This document shows positions 24,301-31,409 of a stretch of DNA of 64,000 nucleotides, piece after piece. The translations under genes were made by a program, and so were the position numbers. The stretch's first letter is position 1. Each line of letters opens with the position of its first letter. The stretch spans positions 1 to 64,000 of the IMG/VR virus record IMGVR_UViG_3300025788_000001, one strand, 5' to 3'. The notes under the pieces were generated by a model. That model ran no database searches. It saw only the letters and a program-made list of their open reading frames with translations, and had not been told where the DNA came from. The DNA comes from a virus.

Positions 24301-24611
24301 ACTTCCTCCTTCTGTTTATATTGTTTAGTTATTTCATGCATCTTACCCGCAATAAACCCAGCCTCCCATAACGGGTCGACCATACCACTAGCCATGTATG
24401 TATCGTAGTCCTTGGGTATAGGTAGCCAATCGGCATATTCCTCGTCATATAGGGCTTGGTCATCGCTACGCAGTCCTTCAAAATCTAATGCGTAACTCTG
24501 CAACTCCAAGCCTAGGTCAGAGTCGGCGGTTAATAGGTTCTCGTCTATCTCCTCTATCTTGCCGTCATTCCATGTAAACCTTACCTGCACCTTCGTTATT
24601 GATTTACTCAC
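24297..24611 (-). CDS. Hypothetical acidic protein, 104 aa, GTG start
   Basis: The frame is open further upstream, but the GTG at 24611 follows a strong GAGGAGGAAG site and overlaps the stop of the 55-residue gene (GTGAGTAA), so I prefer it. The product begins 'SKSITKVQVRFTWNDGKIEEI' (two strands) and then is acidic ('LRSDDQALYDEEYADWLPIP'), ending 'MHEITKQYKQKEEV'. It lies immediately downstream of the ATP-grasp gene set. Function unknown. Confidence 0.65.
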   Translation of the reverse strand: MSKSITKVQVRFTWNDGKIEEIDENLLTADSDLGLELQSYALDFEGLRSDDQALYDEEYADWLPIPKDYDTYMASGMVDPLWEAGFIAGKMHEITKQYKQKEEV

Positions 24612-24771
24612 TATCTTCCTCCTCAATTCGATCAGCTTCTTCACACATAAAATCAAACTGCATATCCAAAACATTAAAGTGCTTACCGGCTTCAGCTTCG
24701 GCATCATCGCAGTTATCTGCCTCCACTTCTACATATGCGCACCCAGTTACTAATACATTCCATCTGCTCAT
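24604..24771 (-). CDS. Small acidic protein next to the ATP-grasp gene, 55 aa
   Basis: ATG 24771 overlaps the ATP-grasp stop as ATGA; the stop is TAA at 24604. The product 'MSRWNVLVTGCAYVEVEADN' followed by 'DMQFDFMCEEADRIEEEDSE' has a beta-rich first half, three cysteines and a highly acidic tail EEEDSE. Its size, acidity and position make it one possible acceptor for the neighbouring peptide-ligase enzymes, but that is inference only. Confidence 0.6.
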   Translation of the reverse strand: MSRWNVLVTGCAYVEVEADNCDDAEAEAGKHFNVLDMQFDFMCEEADRIEEEDSE

Positions 24772-25538
24772 ACAACCTCCTTAATTGCATTAACATATTT
24801 GTTAACAGTCGAACCCTCTAGACCGCACGCAGTATTTACTTCTAACACATAGCACTTATCCTGTGCCTCATTCCATGCAACATCTACTGCACCGAAGTCT
24901 AGCCCTAACGCATCAACGGCAGAGATAGCAACCCCCCTAAGAGAGTGAGGTTCTTCGATACCACCTCGACAAAAGACATACCCATTTGCATGGTTTCTAA
25001 TATAAGGGTGGTGGTCATCAACACTAGAACTCCTACGCTTTTCTTGTATGTCAAGAATTTTACTATTAAATACATGAACTCTGAACTCCTTTTGCTTGCG
25101 TATGTATTTTGTATACAACGGGGCATCTACTAACTCTGAGTGTTGTTTGGCTACAACAATGCCTTGCCCTGAGTGTGCGGTGAGTAGCGTACGACATACT
25201 ACCTTGAAGCCCTGTTCTATCCAGTCCTTTGCCTTGTCCTTGTCTGTTGTGTATTCAGGGTGGGGGACATCGGCTAGCTTAAAATGCAGTAACGACCTGT
25301 GTTTGTTTGACGCAACGCTGACGGCACTAGCGGAGTTGATGACCGTAGCATTTGTATCACTAATCCCACTACTACCCCAGTTAATAACGACACGACTAGG
25401 CTTGCACAAGCCGACACGCTCAGGGTTTATAAACAACACATCTCTACCTAATGCTTCGCTCAGTCCTTTCTTTAATAGCCTTGCACTTTTACTGCCTCGT
25501 TTGTATGGGGCTATGGCTACCCTTGATGTGTTTGTCAT
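24768..25538 (-). CDS. ATP-grasp ligase
   Basis: 256 residues. ATP-grasp motifs: 'FKVVCRTLLTAHSGQGIVVAK' (quoted in part: Arg/Thr then the Gly-rich loop HSGQGIVV), 'YTKYIRKQKEFRVHVF' (adenine/substrate strand) and 'FGAVDVAWN ... YVLEVNTACGLEG', where E-x-N binds the metal. This is the RimK/GshB-like group. It would activate a carboxylate as acyl phosphate and join it to an amine. It lies 0.5 kb downstream of genes for a class II glutamine amidotransferase and an amidoligase on the same strand, a combination predicted from comparative genomics to build or attach peptides. Substrate unknown. Confidence 0.88.
   Translation of the reverse strand: MTNTSRVAIAPYKRGSKSARLLKKGLSEALGRDVLFINPERVGLCKPSRVVINWGSSGISDTNATVINSASAVSVASNKHRSLLHFKLADVPHPEYTTDKDKAKDWIEQGFKVVCRTLLTAHSGQGIVVAKQHSELVDAPLYTKYIRKQKEFRVHVFNSKILDIQEKRRSSSVDDHHPYIRNHANGYVFCRGGIEEPHSLRGVAISAVDALGLDFGAVDVAWNEAQDKCYVLEVNTACGLEGSTVNKYVNAIKEVV
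25338..25348 (+). repeat. GATGACCGTAG motif copy 4
   Basis: Exact 11-mer on the + strand, antisense inside the ATP-grasp gene; the antisense codons read Ala-Thr-Val-Ile. Confidence 0.7.
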
Positions 25539-25828
25539 TCCGTATCTTTCCTTTCTAAGCCTTTGATTTTGTTAAGCAAATCCGTTATCTGCTCATCGTT
25601 TTGGTATCCGATTACATCATTACATACAGGGTTTTGGGAGTCTAAGTAGTAGTTTGTTTTACTTAACCACTTAATAACTGCCAATTCATATGGGCGTTCA
25701 TCATTACCACGAATCAGACCATCACCCCCCCATACCACACTCGCACCATACCCATTAGGAAAACGGTAAAGTCTTTGGTTGTGTGGCATATCCTTATTCG
25801 GATTCTCTGCTACTAAATGTTCTTTCAT
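25535..25828 (-). CDS. Conserved phage protein (FPNGYGASVV)
   Basis: 97 residues with 'YRFPNGYGASVVWGGDG', 'YELAVIKWLSK' and 'CNDVIGYQNDEQITDLLNKI'. This order of motifs is common in small proteins of phages of many hosts; no function is established to my knowledge. It lies between the ATP-grasp and GAT-II genes, coupled by ATGA on both sides, so it may work with that cluster. Confidence 0.75.
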   Translation of the reverse strand: MKEHLVAENPNKDMPHNQRLYRFPNGYGASVVWGGDGLIRGNDERPYELAVIKWLSKTNYYLDSQNPVCNDVIGYQNDEQITDLLNKIKGLERKDTE

Positions 25829-26031
25829 ACTCCCTCCTCTAGGTTTATATACTGACTCTCTTCCCCTAACTCCAAGGTTTCGTACTGCTCATAGTTGTCA
25901 CTTTGAATGTGCTTATCCCACAAACTGGGGTCAGTCTTATATGCTTTTCTTTCTGCTTCTTCTCTAGTAAGGGCAGTTACTTCTTGGACTGCAAAGCGGG
26001 TAGCACCCGCAACTATATAAAACTTAGACAT
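25825..26031 (-). CDS. Hypothetical protein, 68 aa
   Basis: 68 residues: 'SKFYIVAGATRFAVQEVTALTREEAERKAYKT', quoted in part, gives strand-strand-helix, then an acidic end 'ELGEESQYINLEEGV'. AAAGGAAAAT precedes ATG 26031. It sits between the GAT-II and ATP-grasp genes. Function unknown. Confidence 0.65.
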   Translation of the reverse strand: MSKFYIVAGATRFAVQEVTALTREEAERKAYKTDPSLWDKHIQSDNYEQYETLELGEESQYINLEEGV

Positions 26032-26051
26032 ACTTTATTTTCCTTTCGTTG

Positions 26052-27233
26052 TTAGCAGATACTGATTTTTTGTGGCTTAGTTCTTTCCATCCAAGGGAAC
26101 GCTTCACGGGCACAGATGTGGTCAGTCAAGATACGCTCGAACCAACTGCTGTCAATCATGTCGTCTAGTGCCATGTAGCACACCTCCATGAAGTTATCGA
26201 TACCAAACTCCTCGATGAATTCATAGCCTGCGGTGCGACTAAGATACTTGATCTCAAATGTCTGCTCGATCTCAAACAGTAAATCTTCCATCACATCGTC
26301 AATCTCTTGAGGTGACACACCAAACTCAGGGCTACGCTTAGTGTTATCTTCATCATCGTAATCGCCATCTTCATCTTCAAAGATACTACCTACTGGCGGT
26401 ACATATACTGGGCGATCTAGCTTGTCCGTTGCTTCTACCTTGTCATATGTCTTGGTAGTGTGGTTGTATTTGTAATCCTCCCAGTAATCATCACTATCGT
26501 ATCGACTATCGTAACCACCAGCACCGTAGCCAGCACCATAGCCAGACCACTGCTTGTACGACTTACTCCCACCAGTTTTCCATACTGCCTTGTATGGCTC
26601 AGCCTCGATCTGTTGCACCGCTAACTCGGCACTATCAACATAATCTTTGGGCACACCAGTAGGACTAGACCACGCATATGTATTAGATAACCAACGACCG
26701 CCCCAATACACGCCTGAGGTTTGATTGACTGTCTGAACACGACCTGTGCTATCCATGATGACGAACTTATTAGACGCACCAATATGATCACCGACAATCT
26801 CAGCAAACGCATCGGTAAACGCAAAGTCTAAGTTGTTAGCAAGCATAGGTCGCAAGTAGTCACGAATGTAGTGCCATGTATCTGACTTGGTAACATCACC
26901 CGCATTACCTGTACCTAGTATGCCGTTATGCATGAGCCAAACATCAAGCCCGTGCTCAGCACTATTGAATACTTCATATGGGTGGCAATTCTCCATATCG
27001 ATGTTGCCGTGGGTCTTCATACGCAGATGGAACGCACAATCGTAGCCATCAATGTGGTTGGTATAAAAGTCTACAAACTCTTGGGCATTCTTAGGCAAGA
27101 TCTTCTCTATGAGAAGCTCGCCGTCAACTGAACGCATGATACCAACGCCATCGGCATTAGATGAATAGAAATCCTCTAACCACTCTTGGGTTAATGAAGG
27201 GGCGGAAGCGGGCTGAACGACTAATAAACACAT
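26052..27233 (-). CDS. Class II glutamine amidotransferase-like protein
   Basis: 393 residues. Cys2 directly after Met1 ('MCLLVVQP') is the expected N-terminal nucleophile of class II (Ntn) glutaminases. 'NADGVGIM', 'FHLRMKTHGNIDMENCHPYEV' (in part: HLRMKTHG and NCHPYEV) and 'WLMHNGILG' match the glutamine-binding loops of GATase-II. The C-terminal 170 residues (Gly/Tyr-rich then very acidic) have no recognisable synthetase domain. It could supply ammonia from glutamine to the neighbouring amidoligase, or use the same fold as a peptidase. AAAGGAAATACAT precedes ATG 27233. Confidence 0.88.
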   Translation of the reverse strand: MCLLVVQPASAPSLTQEWLEDFYSSNADGVGIMRSVDGELLIEKILPKNAQEFVDFYTNHIDGYDCAFHLRMKTHGNIDMENCHPYEVFNSAEHGLDVWLMHNGILGTGNAGDVTKSDTWHYIRDYLRPMLANNLDFAFTDAFAEIVGDHIGASNKFVIMDSTGRVQTVNQTSGVYWGGRWLSNTYAWSSPTGVPKDYVDSAELAVQQIEAEPYKAVWKTGGSKSYKQWSGYGAGYGAGGYDSRYDSDDYWEDYKYNHTTKTYDKVEATDKLDRPVYVPPVGSIFEDEDGDYDDEDNTKRSPEFGVSPQEIDDVMEDLLFEIEQTFEIKYLSRTAGYEFIEEFGIDNFMEVCYMALDDMIDSSWFERILTDHICAREAFPWMERTKPQKISIC

Positions 27234-27270
27234 ATGTATTTCCTTTATTTAGATTGATTTAAATTTGTTT

Positions 27271-27288
27271 GGGACAGGTTTCTGCCCG
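27271..27288. repeat. Hairpin repeat R1
   Basis: GGGACAG-GTTT-CTGCCCG, 7-bp stem (one G-C/G mismatch-compatible position) and 4-base loop. It lies between the amidoligase stop and the GAT-II start. Confidence 0.7.
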
Positions 27289-27289
27289 C

Positions 27290-28765
27290 TTACACTTCAG
27301 CTAATTGTTCTTTCTTCTCGAAACGTGGGTTAGCTTTAACGATTGCTGATTTATCTAGCATGAATCCCTTAGACTGCAAGAATGACCGTAGATTGATTGT
27401 GTCCTTGCGGTTGTCAGGCTGGCAAATAAACTTGAGGAAGTTATCCGTAGTTAAGTCTTGTTGCCCTGTATCACGACTAAAGAACCAAGCCATGTAAGTA
27501 AACTCAAGACAAGACATGATGGTCTCATAGCGTAGCGTGCCCTTAAACAAGCGGAACTCAATAGTTCTCTCGGGCTGGAAGTTAACCGACTCATACCGAT
27601 CCTCATTCAAGCGTTGCATACCATTACGCTTGCCGTGCTTGAGCCATGCATAGTCGGCTGTCTTGTTCTTAACCTGTGAATAGCGGTTGCCATCTCGTCT
27701 TGCTATGGTACGAAAGAGTCGCTGGTTTCTACTATCGTGCATGAACAGGATTAACTTTGCCGCATGAAACATACTCATACCCTTCTTGCAAATGTGAACA
27801 TGAAGCCCACAAGTCTTGGTATCGTGCGACTTAACATCAGCCCATCTACGCTTAAAGAACTCTAACTGCTTGGCATGAACATCTAACCCTGTGTAGCCAG
27901 TCACCATCTCAAAGCCGTGGCTAAGAGACCCATCGTCTTCTAAGAAACAATAGTTGTGCCCTTCAGGCGTAACACCGATAGCCTCGAACAACTCCTCAGC
28001 CTTAGCCTCTCGGTCGCAACCATCGCCGACCTCCATCTCAAGCTCAAGCCCCATGTAGATCTTAGTCTCTCGCTTGGAGAACTCAGTTGGGATAAGACCT
28101 AGCTTACGCTTACTACTATGATAACCCCCGATGAAGCGGCTTTCTTCTTCCTCCTCCTCATCGTCTTCGATGTCAGGCTCTTCATCATCTTCATGCACCA
28201 CGCTATCATGGTAGTCTGACCAACGATAGCTATTCTCCCTACAACTAGAGCACACCCATCTGTCGCCGTTATACACCCAAGAGCCATCGTCTTCTGCTTC
28301 TATGTACTCGCAGTCAGAGCAAACCTCATATGTAGGTGCGTCGGGGAATTTATCCGAATCGTTAATCATTTCGCACCAATCGCTACTACCTGCCATATCC
28401 CTAATGTCAGGGTTGTCATTAAGCATACAAACTAACTCACTATCGTCTTGAGTTCTAAAACACTCCCTAGCCCTCACTCCGAAGTCGTATAGAGCACGCT
28501 TGCGAGTCATAAGCGAGACATAACTTGTTACTGAAAACCGATTGAGTCGGTTGCCGTGCCATTGTTGTGTTACTAAGAGGTTGTTCTTGATAGTGTGCCT
28601 ACTATGATCTACTGCTTCCGCCATAGTCCATGCGTGTGGTCTTTCCATGTGATTCAACTTCATGCTGAGGAATGTCCGCAACACGTCATGCTTACCATCG
28701 GGCAGGCTTGCTTTGCGAAGACGGACTGCTTCTACCTGTGCAACTGTATATGTAACTGTTGGCAT
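27290..28765 (-). CDS. Amidoligase (GS-like COOH-NH2 ligase) with zinc ribbon
   Basis: 491 residues. A zinc ribbon ('CSDCEY ... CSSCRE', about 153-190) and an acidic linker ('EEDDEEPDIEDDEEEEEE', in part) precede the catalytic part. Amidoligase_2 motifs are 'MGLELEMEVG' (about 240), 'FLEDDGSL', 'CGLHVHI' and 'PERTIEFRLFKGTL' (about 400). This glutamine-synthetase-like fold uses ATP to join a carboxylate and an amine. It heads the cluster with GAT-II and ATP-grasp. The start ATG 28765 has GAAAGGAAATAC upstream. Product chemistry unknown. Confidence 0.85.
   Translation of the reverse strand: MPTVTYTVAQVEAVRLRKASLPDGKHDVLRTFLSMKLNHMERPHAWTMAEAVDHSRHTIKNNLLVTQQWHGNRLNRFSVTSYVSLMTRKRALYDFGVRARECFRTQDDSELVCMLNDNPDIRDMAGSSDWCEMINDSDKFPDAPTYEVCSDCEYIEAEDDGSWVYNGDRWVCSSCRENSYRWSDYHDSVVHEDDEEPDIEDDEEEEEESRFIGGYHSSKRKLGLIPTEFSKRETKIYMGLELEMEVGDGCDREAKAEELFEAIGVTPEGHNYCFLEDDGSLSHGFEMVTGYTGLDVHAKQLEFFKRRWADVKSHDTKTCGLHVHICKKGMSMFHAAKLILFMHDSRNQRLFRTIARRDGNRYSQVKNKTADYAWLKHGKRNGMQRLNEDRYESVNFQPERTIEFRLFKGTLRYETIMSCLEFTYMAWFFSRDTGQQDLTTDNFLKFICQPDNRKDTINLRSFLQSKGFMLDKSAIVKANPRFEKKEQLAEV
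27381..27391 (+). repeat. GATGACCGTAG-like motif copy 5 (AATGACCGTAG)
   Basis: Ten of eleven bases match. It is antisense to the amidoligase gene, in a reading frame (Asn-Leu-Arg-Ser) different from the other antisense copies, which argues for selection on the DNA. Confidence 0.6.
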
Positions 28766-28796
28766 AACTGTATTTCCTTTCGTTTGTGTAATAACT

Positions 28797-28807
28797 GATG
28801 ACCGAAG
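28797..28807 (+). repeat. GATGACCGTAG variant (GATGACCGAAG)
   Basis: One mismatch to the motif. It lies in the intergenic gap upstream of the amidoligase gene, six bases before hairpin R2. Confidence 0.4.
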
Positions 28808-28812
28808 TCATT

Positions 28813-28829
28813 GGACAGAAACCTGTCCC
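28813..28829. repeat. Hairpin repeat R2
   Basis: GGACAG-AAAC-CTGTCC core, in the gap between the amidoligase start and the upstream 36-residue gene. Confidence 0.7.
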
Positions 28830-28832
28830 AAT

Positions 28833-28943
28833 CTATTTAATAATCAAACCTACTACATACCTAACTACCTGCGCCCCTATGAATAAACTACAAAACAACA
28901 GGGCGATCCTGCTATACAAATCAAATCCTTGTAATACTTTCAT
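28833..28943 (-). CDS. Tiny membrane protein, 36 aa
   Basis: ATG 28943 to TAG 28833, overlapping the end of the 226-residue gene by 23 bases. GGAGAAG lies just upstream of the ATG. The product has one membrane helix, 'IALLFCSLFIGAQVV', and a second hydrophobic stretch 'VVGLIIK' at the end. It ends four bases before hairpin R2. Function unknown. Confidence 0.6.
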   Translation of the reverse strand: MKVLQGFDLYSRIALLFCSLFIGAQVVRYVVGLIIK

Positions 28944-29601
28944 CTTCTTCTCCCGCTAGTCGATACCGCATTATGTCGTTGCCCGTGCCATCTAAACCCC
29001 AGTCCCAAGCATCTGCCCTACGCACATAGCCCACGGGTCTATTAAAATCCCTTAGCCACACTACTAATTCAGGTGTGGTAAGGGTGCTATTTAGGCGGGC
29101 TATGTCGGGTATGGTGCCGTGTATTGGGTGGTCTCTTAAGTCGGTAAGGCGGTGCAAGTTACCCCAATCCACCCATGGACTCTCTTTCTTGAGCTTCTTG
29201 TATGCGACTATCGCACCGGTTTGCCTCGGAGAATCACCCCACCATAAGTGGGACACCCAATTACTACCTTTCTCTCCACTCCGCAAGACATACCTAACCC
29301 TATCTGTGCGTAGTAAGTGCTCAGGCTTTTCATCGGGTTGGGTTGTGGTATTTATTAGTGGGTGCAGGGGTGTGAACCCCTTGGGTATTTTGAAGCGTGG
29401 TTCTGTGGGTTCGGGTTCTCGGAAGACGGGTAGTCTTGGGTCTGTTGTTGGGGGTGGTGGGGCGTGCAAGCGTGGTACTACCCTATCTCGCATTTCTGCA
29501 ATCATCTCTTCAACGCTCATATCCCTAACTGCCCTACCTACATACTGCCTTTCTTGCTCATACACATCTTCTAGTCCTTCTCTACTTTCACCATTAGGCA
29601 T
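28921..29601 (-). CDS. Hypothetical protein with Pro-rich linker, 226 aa
   Basis: 226 residues. An N-terminal helical part ends in a Pro-rich linker ('RLHAPPPPTTDPRLPVF'), followed by a compact Trp-rich domain: 'GSNWVSHLWWGDSPR', 'SPWVDWGNLHRLTDL', 'VVWLRDFNRPVGYV', 'ADAWDWGLDG'. Several Trp/Asp pairs suggest a globular domain, but I do not recognise it. AAAGGAGGAAAT precedes ATG 29601. It is the first sizeable gene upstream of the amidoligase. GC is higher than in its neighbours by eye. Confidence 0.65.
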   Translation of the reverse strand: MPNGESREGLEDVYEQERQYVGRAVRDMSVEEMIAEMRDRVVPRLHAPPPPTTDPRLPVFREPEPTEPRFKIPKGFTPLHPLINTTTQPDEKPEHLLRTDRVRYVLRSGEKGSNWVSHLWWGDSPRQTGAIVAYKKLKKESPWVDWGNLHRLTDLRDHPIHGTIPDIARLNSTLTTPELVVWLRDFNRPVGYVRRADAWDWGLDGTGNDIMRYRLAGEEDESITRI

Positions 29602-29630
29602 GGTTTATTTCCTCCTTTGTTAGTGGTTGT

Positions 29631-30233
29631 TTACTTAGCGGACAGGTTTCTGCCCGTATCGTATTCATTTAACTTCTCTACTCTCCTTTCTTTCATCAAT
29701 CTATATTGCGTTTCTAAAACCGCCAAGTGGTCTAGGCGTGCTTGTTTGATTTGGGCTATTTGCTCGGGTGTATCTGCTTTTGTTTGCCGAGTCGTTTTTA
29801 TGGGACAGGTTTCTGTCCGTCTGAAGTAGGCGTGGTATCTGTTCTTAGCTAGGTTTACTTCTTTATCTAGGGTGGTTTTTAGTGCTTCTCGTTCCTTACC
29901 CTTTTCCTTTTGCCACCTTTCTTTCATCACTCGCTTTCGCATATCGTTGATGTCCTTTCTTTTTTGGTGTATTAGTTGTTCCCCTAGGTAGGGGTTGATG
30001 CGTTTATTTGTTATCTTGTTGCGTAGTTCTTTGAGGGTGAGCTTAGCCCTCGGTTTGCGTTTGGGTTGGCATTGTTTGCACAAAGAGCTGATGACCGTAG
30101 TTCCTGTTTCAACCCGCCTGTTTAGGGCGTTTGAATATTCTTCTGCAGTCATGCGTCTTTTAAACTCAGCTCGCTCTCTTGTTTCCCCGCATTTCGCACA
30201 AGTTAGTTGTGCTTGCTTGGTTAGTTTTTTCAT
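29631..30233 (-). CDS. Zinc-ribbon protein with long basic helix
   Basis: 200 residues. An N-terminal zinc ribbon 'CAKCGETRERAEFKRR ... SLCKQC' (two CxxC pairs near residues 12-15 and 51-54) is followed by a long, very basic helical region ('QKRKDINDMRKRVMKERWQKE', in part). The architecture suggests nucleic-acid binding, perhaps of HNH-endonuclease descent but without the HNH core. Hairpins R3 and R4 lie inside the coding sequence and encode '...GRNLSAK' at the end and '...RTETCPIK' in the middle. The ribosome site is weak. Confidence 0.65.
   Translation of the reverse strand: MKKLTKQAQLTCAKCGETRERAEFKRRMTAEEYSNALNRRVETGTTVISSLCKQCQPKRKPRAKLTLKELRNKITNKRINPYLGEQLIHQKRKDINDMRKRVMKERWQKEKGKEREALKTTLDKEVNLAKNRYHAYFRRTETCPIKTTRQTKADTPEQIAQIKQARLDHLAVLETQYRLMKERRVEKLNEYDTGRNLSAK
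29639..29656. repeat. Hairpin repeat R3
   Basis: CGGACAG-GTTT-CTGCCCG, inside the last codons of the zinc-ribbon gene. Confidence 0.7.
29802..29819. repeat. Hairpin repeat R4
   Basis: GGGACAG-GTTT-CTGTCCG, inside the coding region of the zinc-ribbon gene. Confidence 0.7.
30090..30100 (+). repeat. GATGACCGTAG motif copy 6
   Basis: Exact 11-mer on the + strand, antisense to the zinc-ribbon gene; the antisense codons read Thr-Thr-Val-Ile. Confidence 0.7.
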
Positions 30234-30261
30234 GTGGTTTGTTTCCGTTTTAATGAAGCAA

Positions 30262-30279
30262 GGGCAGGTTTCTGTCCCG
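30262..30279. repeat. Hairpin repeat R5
   Basis: AGGGCAG-GTTT-CTGTCCC, in the non-coding region upstream of the zinc-ribbon gene. Confidence 0.65.
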
Positions 30280-30613
30280 TTTAGCCATAAAAGTCTACTA
30301 ATGTCCAGTAATTATACCTATGTTGTCCACAGTAGTTGTCATGTGTTTGAGCCTTATACTACTACGCTTTTTCCTTATGCTGTCACAGATGTCTACGGAT
30401 TTCCAGCAACTTAAGGACTAAGAAAGTAAGACACAAATAAACAGTCCCACTTATCTACCCTTATATATATATATTTAGAATTTAGTATTTATATATATAG
30501 GTGTGCTGGGAATGTGGTAGACGCACATAAACAAAAGGGTTGCGGGCGTCAAGGTAGTGTCCACCTGCGAGATAAAGTAGACAATTACCAAGTGCATTAT
30601 TATGGTGCATAAC

Positions 30614-30631
30614 GGGACAGAAACCTGTCCC
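30614..30631. repeat. Hairpin repeat R6 (perfect copy)
   Basis: GGGACAGAAACCTGTCCC: a perfect 7-bp stem and AAAC loop, 13 bases downstream of the 85-residue gene. Confidence 0.75.
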
Positions 30632-30643
30632 AAACCCCTCTCA

Positions 30644-30901
30644 TTACAGCCAGATGAAGCCACAAGAAGCTAACGCATCGGAGGTGATGACTACCCAGCC
30701 TGAGTCCTTGCCGTGCTTCTCAATGCGTTTACGCCACGCTGTTGTGGCTCGGGCTAAAGACTGATATGGCTTTCTTACTATCTCGCCTACTTCATCGCCT
30801 TTCTTTTGGCATACGACCCATACATTACTACGCTTACCTAGTGTGCCTTCGGCTAGGATCTGTTTGTATACAGCGCTTGGTTTGAGTGTGATTGATTTCA
30901 T
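30644..30901 (-). CDS. Hypothetical basic protein, 85 aa
   Basis: 85 residues, basic, with 'SNVWVVCQKKGDEVGEI' and 'RATTAWRKRIEKHGKDSGWVVI', i.e. strand-helix-strand by appearance. ATG 30901 overlaps the stop of the HTH-like gene (ATGA) and follows GGAGAATTACT. It is followed by hairpin R6. No family recognised. Confidence 0.65.
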   Translation of the reverse strand: MKSITLKPSAVYKQILAEGTLGKRSNVWVVCQKKGDEVGEIVRKPYQSLARATTAWRKRIEKHGKDSGWVVITSDALASCGFIWL

Positions 30902-31041
30902 AGTAATTCTCCTTTGTAAAGGTTAACGACAGATTGGACTTGCTTGGTTGATAACTTGAGAGAGCGGGCAATCGCTAGGATTGTGTAGCCTTCCCAATAC
31001 ATTAGTGCTACCTCTTCTACTAATCGCTTCATGCCTGACAT
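30898..31041 (-). CDS. Tiny HTH protein, copy A, 47 aa
   Basis: ATG 31041 to TGA 30898. The core 'EGYTILAIARSLKLSTKQVQSVVNL' (quoted in part) reads as helix-turn-helix: 'LAIARSLKLSTKQVQSVV' has the Ala-x3-Leu and turn spacing of a sigma-70 region 4 or HTH_23 type motif. It is a paralogue of the gene just upstream (31044-31187). It probably binds DNA as an early regulator. Confidence 0.65.
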   Translation of the reverse strand: MSGMKRLVEEVALMYWEGYTILAIARSLKLSTKQVQSVVNLYKGELL

Positions 31042-31043
31042 GG

Positions 31044-31187
31044 TTAGACTCCTTTGTGTTTAGGTAGGTTGATTACTGCATATACATCTTTGGTTGAAAG
31101 ACTTAGTTGCCTTGCTATCGCTAGGACTGTGTAGCCGTCACGATATAGGGACATGATGTCCCATGCTTTGTTCTTGCCCTTGCTCAT
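31044..31187 (-). CDS. Tiny HTH protein, copy B, 47 aa
   Basis: ATG 31187 to TAA 31044. The core 'DGYTVLAIARQLSLSTKDVY' matches copy A closely in length and in the HTH motif, so this is a tandem duplication that has since diverged in its termini. Coupled to the upstream 56-residue gene by ATGA. Confidence 0.65.
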   Translation of the reverse strand: MSKGKNKAWDIMSLYRDGYTVLAIARQLSLSTKDVYAVINLPKHKGV

Positions 31188-31354
31188 TCGTATTTCCCTT
31201 GTTTGTAGGTGTTGCGGTTAAAGGTCATAAACACCTCGCCCATAGTGATGGGCTTGTGGTAGTCAGGTTTGGGTTTGGTATCGGACAGAATCCTGTCCCG
31301 TTGTTGCCTGACCATTTGTCGCATGGCTAGTTGTTGCGCTTTGGTTAAGTGCAT
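31184..31354 (-). CDS. Small basic protein, 56 aa
   Basis: ATG 31354 to TGA 31184. 'MHLTKAQQLAMRQMVRQQRD' is a basic amphipathic helix; the rest, 'KPDYHKPITMGEVFMTFNRN', is short and polar. Hairpin R7 lies inside it and encodes 'RDRILSD'. Function unknown; a nucleic-acid-binding role is a guess from charge. Confidence 0.6.
   Translation of the reverse strand: MHLTKAQQLAMRQMVRQQRDRILSDTKPKPDYHKPITMGEVFMTFNRNTYKQGKYE
31282..31300. repeat. Hairpin repeat R7
   Basis: CGGACAG-AATC-CTGTCCCG, inside the 56-residue gene. Confidence 0.7.
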
Positions 31355-31409
31355 GGTTACTCCTTGATTAGACAGAAAATTAAACTGCGATGAAGCCTCG
31401 TTGCCACGC

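Larger units (their letters stand above)
30234..30643. other. Non-coding region with AT-rich palindrome and DnaA-box-like site
   Basis: About 410 bases without a convincing gene. It holds hairpins R5 (30262-30279) and R6 (30614-30631), a TTGTCCACA sequence (30323-30331, one base from the DnaA-box consensus) and an AT-only imperfect inverted repeat (30461-30500: runs of TATATA on both arms around TTAGAATTTAG). Open frames here have no phage-like coding character. It may be a promoter/leader region of the early operon or a replication origin. Confidence 0.5.

Noticed and set aside
27290-28765. Spacer-repeat (CRISPR-like) array suggested by the spaced hairpins R1-R8
   Set aside because: Copies are irregularly spaced from about 150 to 1,500 bases, several lie in genes, and no Cas genes are present.
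29075-29623. Long + strand frame of 182 codons opposite the 226-residue gene
   Set aside because: It lies entirely antisense to a gene with a good ribosome site, and its product is Ser/Cys/Gly-rich with no domain, as expected of a shadow frame.
30475-30663. 62-codon - strand frame across the AT-rich palindrome
   Set aside because: Low-complexity start, no ribosome site, overlaps hairpin R6 and the next gene's end.
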